A DNA stretch of 16,758 bases from contig JBLHKS010000152.1 in assembly GCA_047620505.1 (NCBI GenBank), positions 1 through 16,758 on the forward strand, in the 5' to 3' direction. Positions 15,121 through 16,758 of the stretch are shown here, one piece after another. This stretch comes from JBLHKS01 sp047620505. GTDB taxonomy: Bacteria; Verrucomicrobiota; Verrucomicrobiia; Verrucomicrobiales; DEV007. Each line of letters begins with the position of its first letter. Within the stretch, counting starts at the first letter, position 1. The position numbers and the translations under genes were made by a program. The notes under the pieces are model-generated. The model was not told the origin of the DNA. It did not search any database and saw only the letters and a program-made list of their open reading frames with translations.

Positions 15121-16710
15121 CTACGCCAAACGACGCAGCCGATCAAAGGGGGATTTGCGAGTTTTCTTGTTCGCTGGAGTCTCGGTCGAAGTAGGTGGCG
15201 TGGCATTGAGAACTCCGCGCCTCGATTCGCGCTGAATCGTAAAGTCAATTTCCTGATCGATCCGTTGTTCCTCCATCTTAAGTTTGACGACTCGTGTCAG
15301 AACTCCATGTAGCCACTCGGTCAGGAACACTGCGTCGGTTACATCGTATTCACTTGGGATTTGCCAACCCGCAACGACCCGATTTGCGCTTACGTTCAAC
15401 TGGGTCTCCTTATCCCTGCCGACTTGAAGTCTCTCCTCGATCCAGTTTCCTGAGTTTACGTGTGTGTCCCAACCGACATAGAGATCATCCCCATAACTCT
15501 CGACATGAACGAATCCCAGTCCGCGACGAAACCGGACAACGATCTGCTCGCGCTCGACTTTTCCGTCCACACCTGGATACCAGATTTTTTCCGGAGCAAT
15601 CCGCATGTTTGCCGCTGCGGTCGCGCTTTGCAGTTTTTCCATCACGGCGGTTCGAACCGCTTCAGCCGAAGGACCAAGCTTTTCGATATTCACCTGCCAC
15701 GAATCCATTCTGACCAAATCCCTCGGATCGTTTTTTGGCCGCCCGGTTGTGAGAATGTAGGTCTTGCGCATCGAAACGTAAATCGCCAGAGCGATGCCAC
15801 TGAGCACGGTGAGCAAAGGTCCAATCTTGGGCAGGAAAAAGGCCGCGACGGTCGCCATGCCCCAAATCGCAACCGGCCAGTCGGTTCCGAGTCGCGTCAC
15901 CTTATTTTTCGGGCGCCACAATTGAAGCGGCCATTCCCGGGTCCTATGTTTCAAATACGGCTTCCAGACATCGCTACCAGCGAGATATTCGTTGATCTGA
16001 TCGATCTCGACATTGTCGACCCTGGTCACCCGCCGGTAAGTTTTTTGGCGCATGCCGAGGCTTAGCGTGACTGTCATCTCCAAGGGCCACCGGTGAAAAT
16101 CGAAGCGTTCGATATCGATCTTCGTTGAGGCCCGAAGACTGACGACATCCGAGTCTGTTGGAAGGAGATAATCGAATCGCAACCAAACATTGGGGCTTTG
16201 CGCGTGAGACTTGAAGCCGATGACCTTCACGCCCTTCTTTTGGCAACGATCCTCGAAGTTCGCATAGAGGGTATCCCGCAAATGCTCTGCCGCCGTGAAG
16301 CTGTTGGAGTCGTTACGTGGAATAATCAGAGAGGTCATCTCTTCCTGGGTCGGCTCCAAACGGCTTGTCTGCCGGACGACATCCACGCTTCCACCTTTCA
16401 GCGTTCCAATGATGATAGCGGCAATTCCTCCAAGAAACAGGTACTGAAAATAGGGTCCAATCAGTTCAATGAAGCTGTAGTCGACGATCTCGTGCTCAAG
16501 GAATGCAAAGGCCAGGGGGCGGACTAACATCATGAAAAGGCCGACGGCAACCAGCTTATTAACCTTGGTGTTGCGCCAACTGATAATCCCGCCAATTAGT
16601 AATAAAAGGATATAGATCCATTCTTTTGTGTCCCTGATTTCAAGCTCGAAGTGCAATTCACAGGTGGAAAGTAAGGTTAACCGGGATAATCCTGAAACCG
16701 AGCGATTCAC
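15121..16710 (-). CDS. multi-spanning membrane protein of unknown function, first gene of the TIR cassette
   Basis: This protein of up to 529 residues has five probable transmembrane helices: about 31-46 (WIYILLLLIGGIISW), 52-71, 88-104, and a close pair at 278-294 and 297-314. A soluble domain of about 170 residues lies between helices 3 and 4 (e.g. VWLRFDYLLPTDSDVVSLRA). A second of about 180 residues follows helix 5, with GFVHVESYGDDLYVGWDTHV, WIEERLQVG, YDVTDAVFLTEWLHG and a charged helix KMEEQRIDQEIDFTIQRESR. The basic tail ends RKSPFDRLRRLA. I know no named family. The start is uncertain: GTG at 16710 is the first in-frame option, and TTG at 16656 would still precede the first helix. 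It lies 32 nt upstream of the middle gene and is presumably co-transcribed with it and the TIR gene. A membrane sensor or pore component is inference. Confidence 0.7.
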   Translation of the reverse strand: MNRSVSGLSRLTLLSTCELHFELEIRDTKEWIYILLLLIGGIISWRNTKVNKLVAVGLFMMLVRPLAFAFLEHEIVDYSFIELIGPYFQYLFLGGIAAIIIGTLKGGSVDVVRQTSRLEPTQEEMTSLIIPRNDSNSFTAAEHLRDTLYANFEDRCQKKGVKVIGFKSHAQSPNVWLRFDYLLPTDSDVVSLRASTKIDIERFDFHRWPLEMTVTLSLGMRQKTYRRVTRVDNVEIDQINEYLAGSDVWKPYLKHRTREWPLQLWRPKNKVTRLGTDWPVAIWGMATVAAFFLPKIGPLLTVLSGIALAIYVSMRKTYILTTGRPKNDPRDLVRMDSWQVNIEKLGPSAEAVRTAVMEKLQSATAAANMRIAPEKIWYPGVDGKVEREQIVVRFRRGLGFVHVESYGDDLYVGWDTHVNSGNWIEERLQVGRDKETQLNVSANRVVAGWQIPSEYDVTDAVFLTEWLHGVLTRVVKLKMEEQRIDQEIDFTIQRESRRGVLNATPPTSTETPANKKTRKSPFDRLRRLA

Positions 16711-16743
16711 AGTTGCACAATGACAGGATATACCCAGTTAACC
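16675..16743. repeat. imperfect 20-bp inverted repeat around the putative start of the TIR cassette
   Basis: The left arm GGTTAACCGGGATAATCCTG (16675-16694) and the right arm CAGGATATACCCAGTTAACC (16724-16743) pair at 16 of 20 positions: 7 bp, one mismatch, 3 bp, a 3-nt bulge, 6 bp. The 29-nt spacer holds the GTG at 16710. Each arm contains the palindrome GTTAAC. It could be a paired operator, or an RNA hairpin controlling access to the start codon if transcription begins upstream of 16743. Confidence 0.5.
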
Positions 16744-16758
16744 GAAGGAGAGCGTAAC

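Noticed and set aside
16675..16743. Resemblance of the inverted repeat to an integron attC site
   Set aside because: The total length and the paired-arm-with-bulge layout are suggestive, but the outer boxes GGTTAAC/GTTAACC miss the RYYYAAC/GTTRRRY consensus at a paired position. No integrase or second site is in the window.

Overview
The window looks like a chromosomal segment of a Gram-negative, heterotrophic bacterium of the PVC group, most likely Verrucomicrobiota. The reasons are a long GyrB with an acidic insert, a Cys-type arylsulfatase and a DUF6807 (PmoA-like) protein that are both secreted, a short secretin-domain protein of a type I recall from Verrucomicrobia, generally weak Shine-Dalgarno sites, and intergenic repeat fragments. 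This placement is inferred from gene content; no rRNA is present to test it.

Layout. 1-2130 (minus strand): the N-terminus of an exported VIT-domain protein, cut by the window edge, then a secreted secretin-domain protein, then queA (queuosine tRNA modification). 2131-2388: a divergent spacer built largely from repeat-like fragments. 2389-4260 (+): secreted sulfatase with a C-terminal LamG-like extension, convergent by 2 nt with a small STAS-domain protein (4263-4601, minus). The STAS gene is divergent from gyrB (4787-7399, +). 7518-10509 (+): DUF6807 protein, then the SPFH membrane pair hflK-hflC, then a short orphan reading frame at 10522-10758. 10710-11450 (minus): phytanoyl-CoA dioxygenase-family enzyme, divergent from a secreted beta-propeller-like protein of unknown function (11511-12821, +). 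12857-13759 (+): EamA/DMT-type transporter.

13764-16710 (minus): the most interesting part, a compact three-gene unit made of a five-helix membrane protein with large cytosolic domains, an unrecognised soluble protein, and a TIR-domain protein that keeps the putative catalytic glutamate. The layout resembles bacterial TIR-based conflict or immune cassettes, but its function is inference. The middle gene carries a frame disruption at a run of six cytosines (coding strand). Losing one C would let it end 4 nt before the TIR start; gaining one C would fuse it to the TIR domain. An imperfect 20-bp inverted repeat flanks the putative GTG start of the membrane gene.

Most other genes are housekeeping (queA, gyrB, hflKC) or secreted/periplasmic catabolic functions (sulfatase, DUF6807, propeller-like protein). 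No tRNA, rRNA, CRISPR array, transposase or integrase was recognised, and no gene-free stretch exceeds 300 bases.
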